Positions 25,317 through 34,668 of a stretch of 64,000 nt of DNA are shown here, piece by piece (the stretch's first letter is position 1; each line of letters starts with the position of its first letter). A program made the position numbers and the translations under genes. The notes below the pieces were generated by a model. That model searched no databases and was not told the origin of the DNA. It saw only the letters and a list, made by a program, of their open reading frames with translations. Origin of the DNA: Gammaproteobacteria bacterium (lineage in GTDB: Bacteria > Pseudomonadota > Gammaproteobacteria > CAIRSR01); contig CAUYTY010000239.1 of NCBI GenBank assembly GCA_963575655.1, positions 1-64,000 of the forward strand, given 5' to 3'.

Positions 25317-26684
25317 ATGGCCCACTTGATGATCTCCGCAGCGCATAAATCCTCTGGTAAAACGACAATCACTCTCGGCTTGTGTGCCGCCTTGCGCGCA
25401 CGGGGGGTGGTTGTCGCTCCTTTCAAGAAAGGCCCCGATTATATCGACCCGCTGTGGCTTACTTTGGCGAGTGGTCGGCCTTGCTATAACCTGGATTTCT
25501 GGACGATGGAGCCCGATGAAATTCGGGAGAATTTCACCCGCCACTCGGCGGAGAGTGAATTGGCGTTGCTGGAAGGGAATAAAGGACTCTACGATGGGGT
25601 TGACCTGGAAGGCAGCAACAGTAATGCGGCCCTTGCCAAGTTGCTAGAAACTCCAGTAATCCTGGTTATCGATACACAGGGTATTACTCGGGGGATTGCC
25701 CCGTTGGTCCTCGGTTATCGCGCTTTTGACCCCATGGTGCGAATTGCTGGCGTCATCCTTAATAAGGTAGGAGGGGCGCGCCACGAGGGTAAGCTGCGTG
25801 AAGTGCTTGCGCGCTATACCGACGTGCCGGTGATTGGGTCGGTAGCGAGGGACGAACGTTTAACCATCGTCGAGCGTCATCTGGGTTTGGTACCGAGCAA
25901 TGAAATGGCTGCTGCCCTGAAACGGGTAGATGAGATCGGCGCGTTGGTGGGTGCTCAGGTAGACCTAGATGCTTTGCAAATAGTGGCGCGCACTGCCTCT
26001 CCCTTTCCTCCATTGATTCCCAATTCACCTTTGTCTAGTGAGCCATGCGTGCGTATTGGTGTCCCTCGCGATGCAGCCTTTGCCTTCTATTATCCTGATG
26101 ACCTGGAGGCTTTGCGTTCCGTTGGGGCAGAATTGGTGTTTTTCGATTCCTTACGCGACCACCTGCCCGAGGTGGATGGACTATTTATCGGTGGAGGTTT
26201 TCCCGAGGTCCAGATGGAGACATTGGAGGCGAATGCCTCACTGAGATCTGAGATTCGTGCCGCTGTGGAAAATGGGATGCCCGTTTATGCCGAATGTGGT
26301 GGGCTGATGTACCTTTCGCGGTGTATTCGGTGGGGTGGCCATTCTCGTGCGATGGTGGGTGCGCTACCCGCCGATGTGGTTATGACTGAGAAACCTGTAG
26401 GGCGTGGCTATATCCGCCTACAAGAGACTACCGCCCATCCTTGGCCGGTAAATGGTTTAACGATTGAGTTTTCTGGACACGAGTTTCATTATTCTCACTT
26501 GGAAAATCTAGGCGCCGACGTGAATTTCGCTTATCAAGTTCGACGTGGCACCGGCATTGATGGTTACAACGATGGTATTGTCTATCGCAATGTCTTGGCG
26601 TGCTATGCACATCAGCGCAATACGCGCGCCAATCCCTGGGCGGCAAGGTTCGTTGCCTTTGTGAAGGAACACAGGAATAAATAG
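25317..26684 (+). CDS. dsrN: DsrN, siroheme amidase (CobB/CbiA-like)
   Basis: 455 residues, homologous to cobyrinate a,c-diamide synthase; in the Dsr pathway it amidates siroheme to siro(haem)amide for DsrAB. The P-loop is at the N-terminus (AAHKSSGKTTITLGL, residues 8-22). The C-terminal glutamine amidotransferase domain has the nucleophile in VYAECGGLMYL. The start at 25317 (MAHLMISAAHK) has GGAG 5 bases upstream; the frame is open 27 codons earlier without a ribosome site. It is the last dsr gene here; dsrR and dsrS do not follow. Confidence 0.95.
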   Translation: MAHLMISAAHKSSGKTTITLGLCAALRARGVVVAPFKKGPDYIDPLWLTLASGRPCYNLDFWTMEPDEIRENFTRHSAESELALLEGNKGLYDGVDLEGSNSNAALAKLLETPVILVIDTQGITRGIAPLVLGYRAFDPMVRIAGVILNKVGGARHEGKLREVLARYTDVPVIGSVARDERLTIVERHLGLVPSNEMAAALKRVDEIGALVGAQVDLDALQIVARTASPFPPLIPNSPLSSEPCVRIGVPRDAAFAFYYPDDLEALRSVGAELVFFDSLRDHLPEVDGLFIGGGFPEVQMETLEANASLRSEIRAAVENGMPVYAECGGLMYLSRCIRWGGHSRAMVGALPADVVMTEKPVGRGYIRLQETTAHPWPVNGLTIEFSGHEFHYSHLENLGADVNFAYQVRRGTGIDGYNDGIVYRNVLACYAHQRNTRANPWAARFVAFVKEHRNK

Positions 26685-26815
26685 AAATGGTAACTAACCC
26701 AATTGCCACCTATACGGCGAGAGACGAGGAGGGTCCCCTCTCAACGAGAGGGAGAATGAACACTTACGATGGTCGCTGATTATTTTTCAAATATTCCATT
26801 AATTAGGAGGTTGTA

Positions 26816-27130
26816 ATGAAAGCAGCATGGCGTGTTGTGGTAATGGCGGTGGTTCTGTGCTGTTTGCAGTTTTCAGGTACGGCACTGGCCGATGATAAGG
26901 TATTGGTAAAAGGAAAGATCAGTGAGTACGACGTAGAAAAGAAGAGTTTGGTGATTGCTATTGATGGTGGTAAGAATATGACGTTTTTGGTTCAGGACAG
27001 TAAAGCGTTAGGGATGTTGGACGATCAGCTGTTTGCGGGGGATGAGGTAAAGGTTCGTTATGTTGCTAAGGATGGCAAAAATGTTATTGACGATTCTAGT
27101 GGTCTAAAGAGTGCGCGGCCTGGTTGTTAG
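26816..27130 (+). CDS. Small exported protein, ExtJ-like
   Basis: 104 residues with a clear signal peptide (WRVVVMAVVLCCLQFSGTALA, cleaved near 25). The mature part is about 79 residues with alternating strands (VKGKISEYDVEKKSLVIAIDGG...DEVKVRYVAKDGKNVIDD), like a small beta-barrel. It resembles the small protein named ExtJ in selenite/tellurite-reduction operons and precedes a DUF3373 porin as there. AGGAGG lies upstream of the ATG. Function unknown. Confidence 0.65.
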   Translation: MKAAWRVVVMAVVLCCLQFSGTALADDKVLVKGKISEYDVEKKSLVIAIDGGKNMTFLVQDSKALGMLDDQLFAGDEVKVRYVAKDGKNVIDDSSGLKSARPGC

Positions 27131-27260
27131 TCGTCTGATTAAATATCTCTTTTGGTTACGATAGTTGTACTTTCTTTGATGGAACATGCTTGCCTTGGTG
27201 GTTTAGTATATTGACGGTTGTAGACTTTTCGAAACCGCAAATTTCTACGTAAGGAAATGT

Positions 27261-28925
27261 ATGATGAAGTTATCACTCAGAGCATTGTTTGCCACCACGG
27301 GTATTATGGTGTGTGGCCTTGGGTTCGTTCTACCGCTTCCCGCACTGGCTGCTGATCAAACAGTGTTAATGAAGAAGATCGAGTCCCTTTCCCAACAGTT
27401 GGATGAACTCAAAAAGCAGATGCAGGAATTGCGGCAACAGGAATCCTCAAAGGATGAATGGGTTGCCAAGGTTGAAAAGAAGGCGCAGGACGCGGAAAAG
27501 AAGGTACAAATAGTAGAAAAGAAGACTCATGAAGCAGCGAAATCTTCCGCATTGGAGATTAGTGGCGATTATCGGTTTCGCGTTGACCGTCTGAAGGGAG
27601 AAACACCTGCTTATTACAACTTCAACGATGTGCTTCCCTGGATGCTTGGTAGAATGGTTGGCGCACCACCAGCGGTGCGCCCGGCACAGGAGTATCGGAA
27701 TAACTCCTTGCTTACCAACCGTCTGGGTTTGAATCTCAAAGCGAAGGCTACTGAGGATATTGCAGTAAAGGCCAGATTGGTGATGTATAAAGGTTGGGGG
27801 GAAGAAACTTATGCCTCATCACCGTTCTTTGCGGATAGATTCTATTCTTTTGATGGTAATGCGGGTCATACTCCCCAGGACAATATCTTACGTGTAGATC
27901 AGGCCTATGCGACCTGGTCGGGTATTGGTGGCGCACCGGTTTGGTTCTCCGTGGGTCGTAGACCCTCCACTGGCGGTATTCCTACCAACCTGCGGCAGAA
28001 TATCGAGAAAAATAGCTCAGACACGGCGGGTGTCCCAGGTCTGCTCGTTGATTACGCATTTGATGGGGCTACGGTTGGGGTTGCTCCCGATATTTCGATG
28101 CTCCCTGGAGCCTATGCAAAATTCTGCTATGGTCGGGGATTCGAAAGCGGTTTTACTCCTGCTACATCCTCGGTTAATACACTTAAAGATGTTCATTTCG
28201 TTGGGGTCAATCTTGTTCCTTATGCGACCGATAACCTGCGTGTTGAGTTACAATGGGACCGTGGCTACAACATCTTTGCCTTTCCTGAAAGCGAGACACT
28301 TTTCGCCCTTCCAGGCTTTCATAATGCAAATCTAGGTAACATTGATCAATATATGATCGGGGTGTCGGGTAAGGTTGAAAACCTGGGACCTGGTGACCTG
28401 AATCTCTTTGCAAGTAGTGGTATGAGTAAAACTCACCCCAACGGTAATCAATTAACTTTTAACGCAGGTACTGCGGCAGCGCCTGTGATGGTGCCAATAG
28501 CAGGGCTTATGTACGATGGCTTAGTTCCAACCAGTACGACTGGGACTGCCTTCTATCTGGGTGGAAGATACGATATCAAGTCGATGGGGACCAAGCTGGG
28601 ATTAGAATACAACCATGGCTCGAAGAATTGGGTTTCCTTTGCACCGGCCTCAGACGATATGTGGACTGCCAAACAGGGTGTCCATGGCAATGTGTATGAG
28701 GCCTACCTGATCCATGAGATCAATTCCAGGCCAGTCTCAAAGTTCGGGAAGGCACAATTCCGACTTGGCTATCAGTACTACGATTTCAAATACACCGGCA
28801 GCAATAATTGGGTGGGTGCGCCTAGGAACATAGCTGATCTAGCGCTTACCCCGGCAAATGCCCAAATGCTGATTCCTTTGAAAAATGCACGCAATATCTA
28901 TCTGACCTTTGATGTTGCGTTCTGA
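27261..28925 (+). CDS. DUF3373-type outer-membrane porin-like protein (ExtI-like)
   Basis: 554 residues. A signal peptide (to about residue 30, ALAADQ) is followed by a charged coiled coil (30-95: KKIESLSQQLDELKKQMQEL, with AEKK repeats), as in S-layer-homology/porin proteins. A long beta-barrel-like region ends in phenylalanine (TFDVAF), typical for outer-membrane proteins. It matches DUF3373 proteins, some called ExtI in selenite/tellurite operons. Likely an outer-membrane channel; substrate unknown. It follows the ExtJ-like gene by 130 bp. Confidence 0.8.
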   Translation: MMKLSLRALFATTGIMVCGLGFVLPLPALAADQTVLMKKIESLSQQLDELKKQMQELRQQESSKDEWVAKVEKKAQDAEKKVQIVEKKTHEAAKSSALEISGDYRFRVDRLKGETPAYYNFNDVLPWMLGRMVGAPPAVRPAQEYRNNSLLTNRLGLNLKAKATEDIAVKARLVMYKGWGEETYASSPFFADRFYSFDGNAGHTPQDNILRVDQAYATWSGIGGAPVWFSVGRRPSTGGIPTNLRQNIEKNSSDTAGVPGLLVDYAFDGATVGVAPDISMLPGAYAKFCYGRGFESGFTPATSSVNTLKDVHFVGVNLVPYATDNLRVELQWDRGYNIFAFPESETLFALPGFHNANLGNIDQYMIGVSGKVENLGPGDLNLFASSGMSKTHPNGNQLTFNAGTAAAPVMVPIAGLMYDGLVPTSTTGTAFYLGGRYDIKSMGTKLGLEYNHGSKNWVSFAPASDDMWTAKQGVHGNVYEAYLIHEINSRPVSKFGKAQFRLGYQYYDFKYTGSNNWVGAPRNIADLALTPANAQMLIPLKNARNIYLTFDVAF

Positions 28926-29020
28926 TGAGCCAGTTGTTTTCCAAGGGGGGGGCCGCGAGGTTCTCCCTTTTTTCTGTGGGATGATCGGAAAGATTGGGAA
29001 AGTAGCCTTTGCGAGTTAGC

Positions 29021-29602
29021 ATGAACATTACTGGGTGGCAATGGGGGCTGGTGTTTTGGTTAGGTTTGTGGGGAGAGGTTGCTTTGTCCCAGGATGCGGA
29101 TATGCCAGTGACTCCGAATATTGAGGGGGTTATTTCTAGCGCTGCCCCGGCTACGAAAAGCGGTCTTCTCGCGGGCGCAGCGGCGGCCACAACGGTGGCT
29201 ACGATATTTGCGGGTATCAATCCGACGGTGGCGGCGGTCGTTATCGGAGGAGGATTGGGAGCGGTGAGTCGTTATGCGGTGTCACAGGGTGTGAATCGTT
29301 GGGTTGAGGGTAGCTTTTATGGCACGATGGCGGTTAACATAACCGGGTCTTTTGCTTTTGGTACGGTGAGTGGGTGGGTGGCGCGTAGTGGCAGTTGGAT
29401 AGCGGGTACGGCGTGGCTCGATTTGATGACGACGGGGTTCCTAGGTGGTTTTACTACCTTTTCGACCTTCGCCAATGACACGGTGCAGATTGCCCGCCGG
29501 GGGGGTGTTCTATTTTCATCGCTCTATATTGGTTTTTCGGTAGCGGTGTCAGTGATGGGGGTATTGGCTGGTGAATTTATAGGCACTGCACTATTGCCAT
29601 AG
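29021..29602 (+). CDS. crcB: CrcB/Fluc-family fluoride channel with N-terminal extension
   Basis: 193 residues. The channel core is unmistakable: GGGLGAVSRYAVS, GTMAVNITGSFAFG and GFLGGFTTFSTFANDT, with four membrane segments. The core begins near residue 70; the first 65 or so residues form an unusual extension with a signal-like segment (WGLVFWLGLWGEVALSQ). A start further in is possible, but I see no strong ribosome site. Exports fluoride as a dimer. Confidence 0.88.
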   Translation: MNITGWQWGLVFWLGLWGEVALSQDADMPVTPNIEGVISSAAPATKSGLLAGAAAATTVATIFAGINPTVAAVVIGGGLGAVSRYAVSQGVNRWVEGSFYGTMAVNITGSFAFGTVSGWVARSGSWIAGTAWLDLMTTGFLGGFTTFSTFANDTVQIARRGGVLFSSLYIGFSVAVSVMGVLAGEFIGTALLP

Positions 29603-29821
29603 AAGTTTTAGAAACGGTGTCTTGATTTAGAGACAATAAAGGTTAAATCCACCTTACTAAAACGAACTGGGTACCTCCGATCGAGACCCAACCAGGATAG
29701 ACCGACAAACCCAGCAACGGAGAGAGAAATGTCTAATAGTCTGGATGTTCAGGTTTGTTCAGGTTTTTAGAAGTAGTAGTGACATTAAGTGTTTTTGTTG
29801 TGACAGTGTTTCATTCAGGGC

Positions 29822-29894
29822 GCCGGGTTAGCTCAGTTGGTAGAGCAACCGCCTTGTAAGCGGTAGGTCGTCGGTTCGATTCCGACACCCGGCA
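29822..29894 (+). tRNA. tRNA-Thr (TGT anticodon)
   Basis: Full cloverleaf: acceptor GCCGGGT/ACCCGGC, D-stem GCTC/GAGC, anticodon stem ACCGC/GCGGT with loop CTTGTAA (anticodon TGT), T-arm GTCGG TTCGATT CCGAC, discriminator A. The CCA end is not encoded. It serves as the integration site of the adjacent prophage, whose integrase starts 152 bp downstream. Confidence 0.97.
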
Positions 29895-30046
29895 CATCCA
29901 CACCGTTAACTAGATGTATATATTTGTAACTATATTAGATAAATCATCTAGTTGACACAGTTTATCAGTAGCAGGATGTTGCTATATCTATCACGATGTT
30001 GCTAGGCTGTGCCCCACTACTGCCCCAGTGAGTGTCCCAGTCTCGT
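29870..30046. other. Probable attL and integrase arm sites
   Basis: The integrase gene follows the tRNA-Thr 3' end directly, so attL should include the T-arm and 3' end of the tRNA. The 152 bp beyond holds AACTAGATG (29908-29916) with its complement CATCTAGTT (29945-29953), and a direct repeat GATGTTGCTA at 29975 and 29995, candidate arm-type binding sites. attR is outside the window, so the core cannot be fixed. Confidence 0.55.
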
Positions 30047-31081
30047 ATGGCAACTATCGAAAAGCGTGGAGCGCGTTGGCGCGTCAGGGTCCGCAAGGAT
30101 GGCGTTGACCTGTCTGAGTCGTTCAGGCTCAAAAGTGAGGCACAGGCATGGGCATCGCAACGAGAGGCTGACATCTCGGCAGGCAAACTAGGAAGGGCGG
30201 TTGACAAGACCTTCGGCGACCTGCTCCGCAGATATCGTGATGATGTGTCAGTATCAAAAGATGGGGCGGAATGGGAACAGGCAAGAATTAATAGGCTTAT
30301 TGGCGCTCCTGCCCACAACATCCCTCGCCAGCCTGATCCCCTCTCTCTAGTCAGACTCCCCAATCTAGGCCCAGAACATTTCGCGGCTTGGCGTGACCGC
30401 CGTATGGCCGAGGTCACGGCAGCCACGGTGTTGCGCGAGTGGAACCTGCTATCGGCAGCGTGCTCAAAAGCGGTAAAGGAGTGGCGTTGGCTTCCGCGCT
30501 CCCCGTTGACCGGTGTCAAACTACCCTCGCCCCCCCCCCCTCCTCGCACTCGCCGAATCTCTCAGGACGAGATTGACCGTATTATCGTCTGCTGTGGCTA
30601 TTCGCCAGGGGACAGACTGGAGGCAATGCAGGCCAGGGTTGGAGCGGCGTTTCTGTTCGCTATCGAGACAGCAATGCGTGCAGGTGAGATATGCGCATTG
30701 CGCTGGGGGGATGTAGACATAGAGCACAGAGTGGCGCACGTCCGTGCTATCGAGAAAGGGGCACGCAAGACCAAAACATCTCGAATCGTCCCCCTCTCGC
30801 TAGAAGCCATCAGAATAATTGAGCAGTTGCGCGGAGTAGATCCCGATAAAGTATTCATGATCCAATCATCGTTACTCGACGCACTTTTCCGCAAAGCAAA
30901 GAAAAGGGCGATGGTAGATGACCTCCATTTTCACGATTCCCGTGCCGAGGCGCTCACGCGATTATCAAAAAAGCTGGATATAATGCAGTTGGCGAGGATG
31001 TCAGGGCACAAGGATCTCAAAATACTATTTGAGGTGTACTATCGTGAGAAAATGGAGGACATTGCCCACAGGCTAGATTGA
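30047..31081 (+). CDS. int: Phage tyrosine-recombinase integrase
   Basis: 344 residues. The N-terminus (MATIEKRGARWRVRVRKDG) is an arm-binding-like domain. Catalytic residues fit the family: Arg in ETAMRAGEICALRWGDV, HxxR in LHFHDSRAEAL, His in MSGHKD and the nucleophile Tyr in FEVYYRE. An upstream GTG would add five residues. The tRNA-proximal position and outward reading mark the left prophage end. The C10 run at about 30530 keeps frame (PPPPP). Confidence 0.95.
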   Translation: MATIEKRGARWRVRVRKDGVDLSESFRLKSEAQAWASQREADISAGKLGRAVDKTFGDLLRRYRDDVSVSKDGAEWEQARINRLIGAPAHNIPRQPDPLSLVRLPNLGPEHFAAWRDRRMAEVTAATVLREWNLLSAACSKAVKEWRWLPRSPLTGVKLPSPPPPPRTRRISQDEIDRIIVCCGYSPGDRLEAMQARVGAAFLFAIETAMRAGEICALRWGDVDIEHRVAHVRAIEKGARKTKTSRIVPLSLEAIRIIEQLRGVDPDKVFMIQSSLLDALFRKAKKRAMVDDLHFHDSRAEALTRLSKKLDIMQLARMSGHKDLKILFEVYYREKMEDIAHRLD

Positions 31082-31387
31082 TCGCTTCTGCATTTCTGCC
31101 CACTTTCTTATGTCTTCTGGAATCCATCTCCTCATGGCTTTTGGACCTTTCCCCATTATTCTGGCCTCCGGGAATCCAGGTCTGTATGCCCACCGGTTCC
31201 TCACCGTTGACGCGGCGACGTTCAGATACCTCCCTACCTCTTCAGCATCCCATAATTGATCATTATTAGCCGACCCGGATAAAATCTTCGCCGTTTCTGC
31301 CGCAGCCGCGTGCGCGGCGCGTCTAATCATCTCTTCGAGTTCTGCCCTGGTTATCAGTGCCATGGGTTCTGTCGTTGCGTACGCCAT
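31073..31387 (-). CDS. Excisionase-like helix-turn-helix protein
   Basis: 104 residues. The C-terminal half has the AlpA/MerR-like winged helix pattern (LWDAEEVGRYLNVAASTVRN, then RRWIPEDIRKWAE). GAGGGG lies 5 bases before the ATG at 31387. It overlaps the 3' end of the integrase gene tail to tail by 9 bp, a common int/xis arrangement. Could also be a transcription regulator. Confidence 0.65.
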   Translation of the reverse strand: MAYATTEPMALITRAELEEMIRRAAHAAAAETAKILSGSANNDQLWDAEEVGRYLNVAASTVRNRWAYRPGFPEARIMGKGPKAMRRWIPEDIRKWAEMQKRSI

Positions 31388-31520
31388 TTTGTCCCCTCTA
31401 GGTGGCCCGTGCTACCGATTTACGTGTAGCCTATTGAACTCTCCCATAACTTGCCTACCAATAATTATTGGTGTCTAAGTAGGCCCTAGTTCATTTGTTG
31501 ATTCTCGTTCTGGGATGGCG

Positions 31521-32150
31521 TCACATCTCCCCGCCTAAAGATTTTATATTCATAGCAGCCAGGCACCCTACTGATCCGTTAATTTCAAAATATATGCGGG
31601 GGGATCCACTATCGTCAACTGACGATAAATAACTTCCCCCCGAATTCATTATTTTTCTTAGATATTTGTTAGAAAAGTTATACCCCCCTATCGAGATAGG
31701 AATGATTTCTTCCAACTTACCGTCCCCCTCGCACAATCCACAAGCCATTGGTGATGGGCCACCATAACCCGGATTGTAGGGTTCAATTAGTTCTCCTTTG
31801 CAGGTTTTGCATGTGACCTCGTAGTCATTAAAACCGCTACTCACAAAAAAAACTTCGTCCCCACCGCATTCCCGACACGGCATAAGGTTACCGGTCCCCT
31901 CACACATTTTGCATACAGTCATTTTTGGGTCCTTTACTATATCTCCTATCCTGTACTTTTCATCATAAAGAACGTGACTAAATATCTTATCAATATTCGA
32001 AAATTTCGGTATAGATCCGTCAATAAAATCACCTTCTCCACTGTATTCGTGCCTGACTATAATTGTGCCGTCAGTGAAATATAAAAAATTTTCTCGCTTA
32101 ATTGGCCGATCATGCCGGCCTCCGCAAAATGACATTAGGCTAGGAAACAT
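31521..32150 (-). CDS. Phage protein with DnaJ-like zinc-finger repeats, unknown function
   Basis: 209 residues. A central cluster of CxxC pairs (CKMCEGTG, PCRECGG, CKTCKGE, CGLCEGDG) resembles the zinc-binding CxxCxGxG repeats of DnaJ, but there is no J domain. The flanks look globular. Base composition is lower in G+C than the dsr region, as in the neighbouring accessory genes. Confidence 0.55.
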   Translation of the reverse strand: MFPSLMSFCGGRHDRPIKRENFLYFTDGTIIVRHEYSGEGDFIDGSIPKFSNIDKIFSHVLYDEKYRIGDIVKDPKMTVCKMCEGTGNLMPCRECGGDEVFFVSSGFNDYEVTCKTCKGELIEPYNPGYGGPSPMACGLCEGDGKLEEIIPISIGGYNFSNKYLRKIMNSGGSYLSSVDDSGSPRIYFEINGSVGCLAAMNIKSLGGEM

Positions 32151-32217
32151 GTTATTTATCCCATGATTGGATATCCCCCGACCGCATGAGTCGGGATGGC
32201 GCTAATTCTCGCGATGC

Positions 32218-32511
32218 CTAAGATGTCTCACCATGGGCGAGTGGGGATGGTGCATAGAAGGATAGGATTACTGACATATCTTCAATGGGGCCATAATTGA
32301 CTGCCGCTCCATTGAGCACGTCACATTTAATGGCTACCACTGCTAGAACGAATTCAGCATTATCATCAGAGCCGATACTAAAGAGGCTACTGACGGCCTC
32401 TATGAGGTTACTTCTGACGATAACGTCACCATCCTTTCTGACAAACCGAATGGCAGTTTCTGGGTGTAGCGTGGTGGGGGCGGTCGGGGTGCTGCTGGCG
32501 GGGGTGGTCAT
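32218..32511 (-). CDS. Hypothetical phage protein
   Basis: 97 residues with a Thr/Pro-rich start (PASSTPTAPTT) and a compact remainder. GGAG lies 9 bases before the ATG at 32511. No family recognised. The following stretch 32512-32854 holds no gene I can support. Confidence 0.5.
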   Translation of the reverse strand: MTTPASSTPTAPTTLHPETAIRFVRKDGDVIVRSNLIEAVSSLFSIGSDDNAEFVLAVVAIKCDVLNGAAVNYGPIEDMSVILSFYAPSPLAHGETS

Positions 32512-32854
32512 CGGTCTATCTCCGGTGGTGGTTACGTGGGGGAGAGTATGGCGTTCTGAACCTGGCGTGTCAAGTTATCCATACATTGCGAGCAAAAAAA
32601 ATACCGAGGCAATCTCGGTGTATTATCACTAATAAGGTAAGCCTATTGCTGTTCGCTTGTTAAAATGGTGTGCATTCGAACCTGGCTACGTCGTGAGGAA
32701 GATATTTTTTATGGACGCCACGGAATGGTCGTAAAAATTACGCAATCCCGGCCAAATTCCCTCCATGGTATTGCAATGTACCTCCCTTATACACATCGTC
32801 ATCGTGTGTGTGCTCATTCCGGGAATGACGCACCGTTCCTTGTTATATGCTTCG

Positions 32855-33373
32855 TTACAGTTTCTGCTTCTGTAAGAAAACAGATTTATCGATTTTTGAG
32901 AAAATATTTTGATAGGTCATGGTATCCTGGACTGGTTGTGACCAAATAACGCCACCAGAATTTGAAAGTGCTTTTTCAATAATATTGATTCTAAGGCTAA
33001 TTACTCTTTCATGTTCTGTTGTTGTGACGGACGCCTCAAATCGTTTCGTTGTTTGATATGTGCCTATACCGGCACCGTACATGAATCGAACATGATTCTT
33101 AAGTTCAGTGTCCTCTTCTCTTCTTTCCATTGCAGCCGTAATCAACCCTAATCTTTCATTTACATTTGAGATAATGTATCCCTCATCCTGAAGAGCGGCA
33201 ATTATAGATTTCATAACATTTATTGGTTCGGCTCCAGTATAATCGCGCGTTTGGAGTTGGCGAGTTTCAAGTTGCGTCATTTGTCGTATAGACGGTGGCT
33301 CCAGAGGATGTATTATACAGCCATCAAGCGTTAAGGCTGTAATAACTAAACTAATTTTAGAAACTACTTGCAT
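32855..33373 (-). CDS. Phage-borne lipoprotein (moron-like)
   Basis: About 172 residues from the Met at 33373. The N-terminus is a lipoprotein signal with lipobox TLDGC. The mature protein is mixed alpha/beta (VMKSIIAALQDEGYIISNVNE...). It overlaps the end of the next lipoprotein gene by 17 bp, so they are a pair. Such membrane lipoproteins near phage control genes often act in superinfection exclusion, but that is only inference. Confidence 0.55.
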   Translation of the reverse strand: MQVVSKISLVITALTLDGCIIHPLEPPSIRQMTQLETRQLQTRDYTGAEPINVMKSIIAALQDEGYIISNVNERLGLITAAMERREEDTELKNHVRFMYGAGIGTYQTTKRFEASVTTTEHERVISLRINIIEKALSNSGGVIWSQPVQDTMTYQNIFSKIDKSVFLQKQKL

Positions 33374-33797
33374 GATATGAAAGCTCATCGACAATTCCTT
33401 CTCTAAATTTTATGATGACTGTCAACGTTCGTTGAGTCGTGGTTGCTGCCCCACTCGAAGCAGAATAGTTAGGAAAAACACCGGATGCAACACCTCCACC
33501 TATGCCAAGCATTAGTGCTTGCGTTCCACCATAATCGGCTGAATACGCCGATTCAGTTGCAATCTTGTCATAAATCCACGTTTCTTTATGTTCGCCGTCA
33601 TAAGTCACGATGTTCGGCGACCCTAGATACTCGGCAACTGCATTTTGTGATATGCCTTTCCGTATTTCTTTTTGAACGATGCCTACCGTCAGCTTTCTCT
33701 CCTGTGGTGATGGGAGGGCTGCATAATGTTCAGATGCAGTCATGCATCCGCTCAATATAATGATACCCGGCAAAGCTATCATAGGAAATTTTATCAT
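33357..33797 (-). CDS. BamE/SmpA-like small lipoprotein
   Basis: 146 residues with a signal and lipobox (IIILSGC). The segment IRKGISQNAVAEYLGSPNIV...KETWIYDK has the pattern of the BamE/SmpA (OmlA) fold: helix, GxP, strand with a tryptophan. It precedes and overlaps the previous lipoprotein gene, so they are co-expressed. Function in the phage unknown. Confidence 0.6.
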   Translation of the reverse strand: MIKFPMIALPGIIILSGCMTASEHYAALPSPQERKLTVGIVQKEIRKGISQNAVAEYLGSPNIVTYDGEHKETWIYDKIATESAYSADYGGTQALMLGIGGGVASGVFPNYSASSGAATTTQRTLTVIIKFREGIVDELSYHASSF

Positions 33798-33884
33798 TCA
33801 TTGGCTCCTTAATGAGGGGTAGTAAGACGAGCAAGTGTCCTTTTTTTTTGCTCGTCAGTGATATCGACTACGTGAGCCGCATCC

Positions 33885-34658
33885 TTATGCGCCTTTAATT
33901 GGTTTGTAATAACCTGTCATCGCACCTAATACCTGATCGCCATCGGCGAGTAGTTGATGGGTTGGTGATGGCCAGCGATTGTTAAACGCTGTCAGTACTG
34001 GAGTGCCATCTCCGCAGTCATAGCGCCGTAAAATTGCTTGTTTGTTAGACAGAGATACGAGAACTATATCCCCATAATCGATAGATGATTCTGGGTCAAT
34101 GAAAGCTTCGACTCCGCACGGGATGGCGGTATTAGTCCCGTCATCCATAGCTTCATTTGGCACTTTCCAAATAAACCCCTTACTCCCGACACCGCCGAAA
34201 TTCGGTCGGTGGGTGGTCAATTTCTCGCGTTGCTTTTCATCAGTTGACATATATGACTCCATGAATGCCGAGGGTTCGGCGTTCATGGGGATAACGGGGA
34301 TTAGTCTGCCGCAACTTTCAACGAGTACTCCAGTAGTGGGGGTGGGGGTAGATGGTGTGGAGCCCTTCGGTTCAACCCACTTGACCCTGCTAGGGCTACC
34401 GCGGGCTAGCCACTCTGGCGTTACGCCTAGCTCTCTAGCGACATCAAACAATTTGTCGCCTTTGAGTTCCGCTGTTCTGCCGTGCAACCAGTCTCCAACT
34501 GTCGCGCGAGTGACTCCTACCCTCCTCCCGAACTCTGCGAGGTTGGTTATTTTTCTCACAAAAAAGACGGCTTTTAGTCTGTCAGCCAGTATGGTCATCT
34601 GGACATTTTTGGTCACTTCGGGTACGGATTGTTTGACAACGTTGGTACGAACATCCAT
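33885..34658 (-). CDS. CI-like repressor with S24 (LexA-type) domain
   Basis: About 257 residues from the Met at 34658. An N-terminal helix-turn-helix (LAEFGRRVGVTRATVGDWLHG) is followed by a linker and an S24 peptidase-like domain (GDIVLVSLSNKQAILRRYDCGDG) that would allow SOS-induced self-cleavage. GAGG lies six bases before the chosen ATG; a shorter form from 34601 is possible, as the frame is open upstream to 34760. The start lies only about 10 bp from the divergent Cro-like start. Confidence 0.85.
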   Translation of the reverse strand: MDVRTNVVKQSVPEVTKNVQMTILADRLKAVFFVRKITNLAEFGRRVGVTRATVGDWLHGRTAELKGDKLFDVARELGVTPEWLARGSPSRVKWVEPKGSTPSTPTPTTGVLVESCGRLIPVIPMNAEPSAFMESYMSTDEKQREKLTTHRPNFGGVGSKGFIWKVPNEAMDDGTNTAIPCGVEAFIDPESSIDYGDIVLVSLSNKQAILRRYDCGDGTPVLTAFNNRWPSPTHQLLADGDQVLGAMTGYYKPIKGA

Positions 34659-34668
34659 ACTAGGCCTC

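Noticed and set aside
32665-32949. 94-codon plus-strand frame
   Set aside because: No ribosome site, and it runs into the antisense of a lipoprotein gene; composition looks random.
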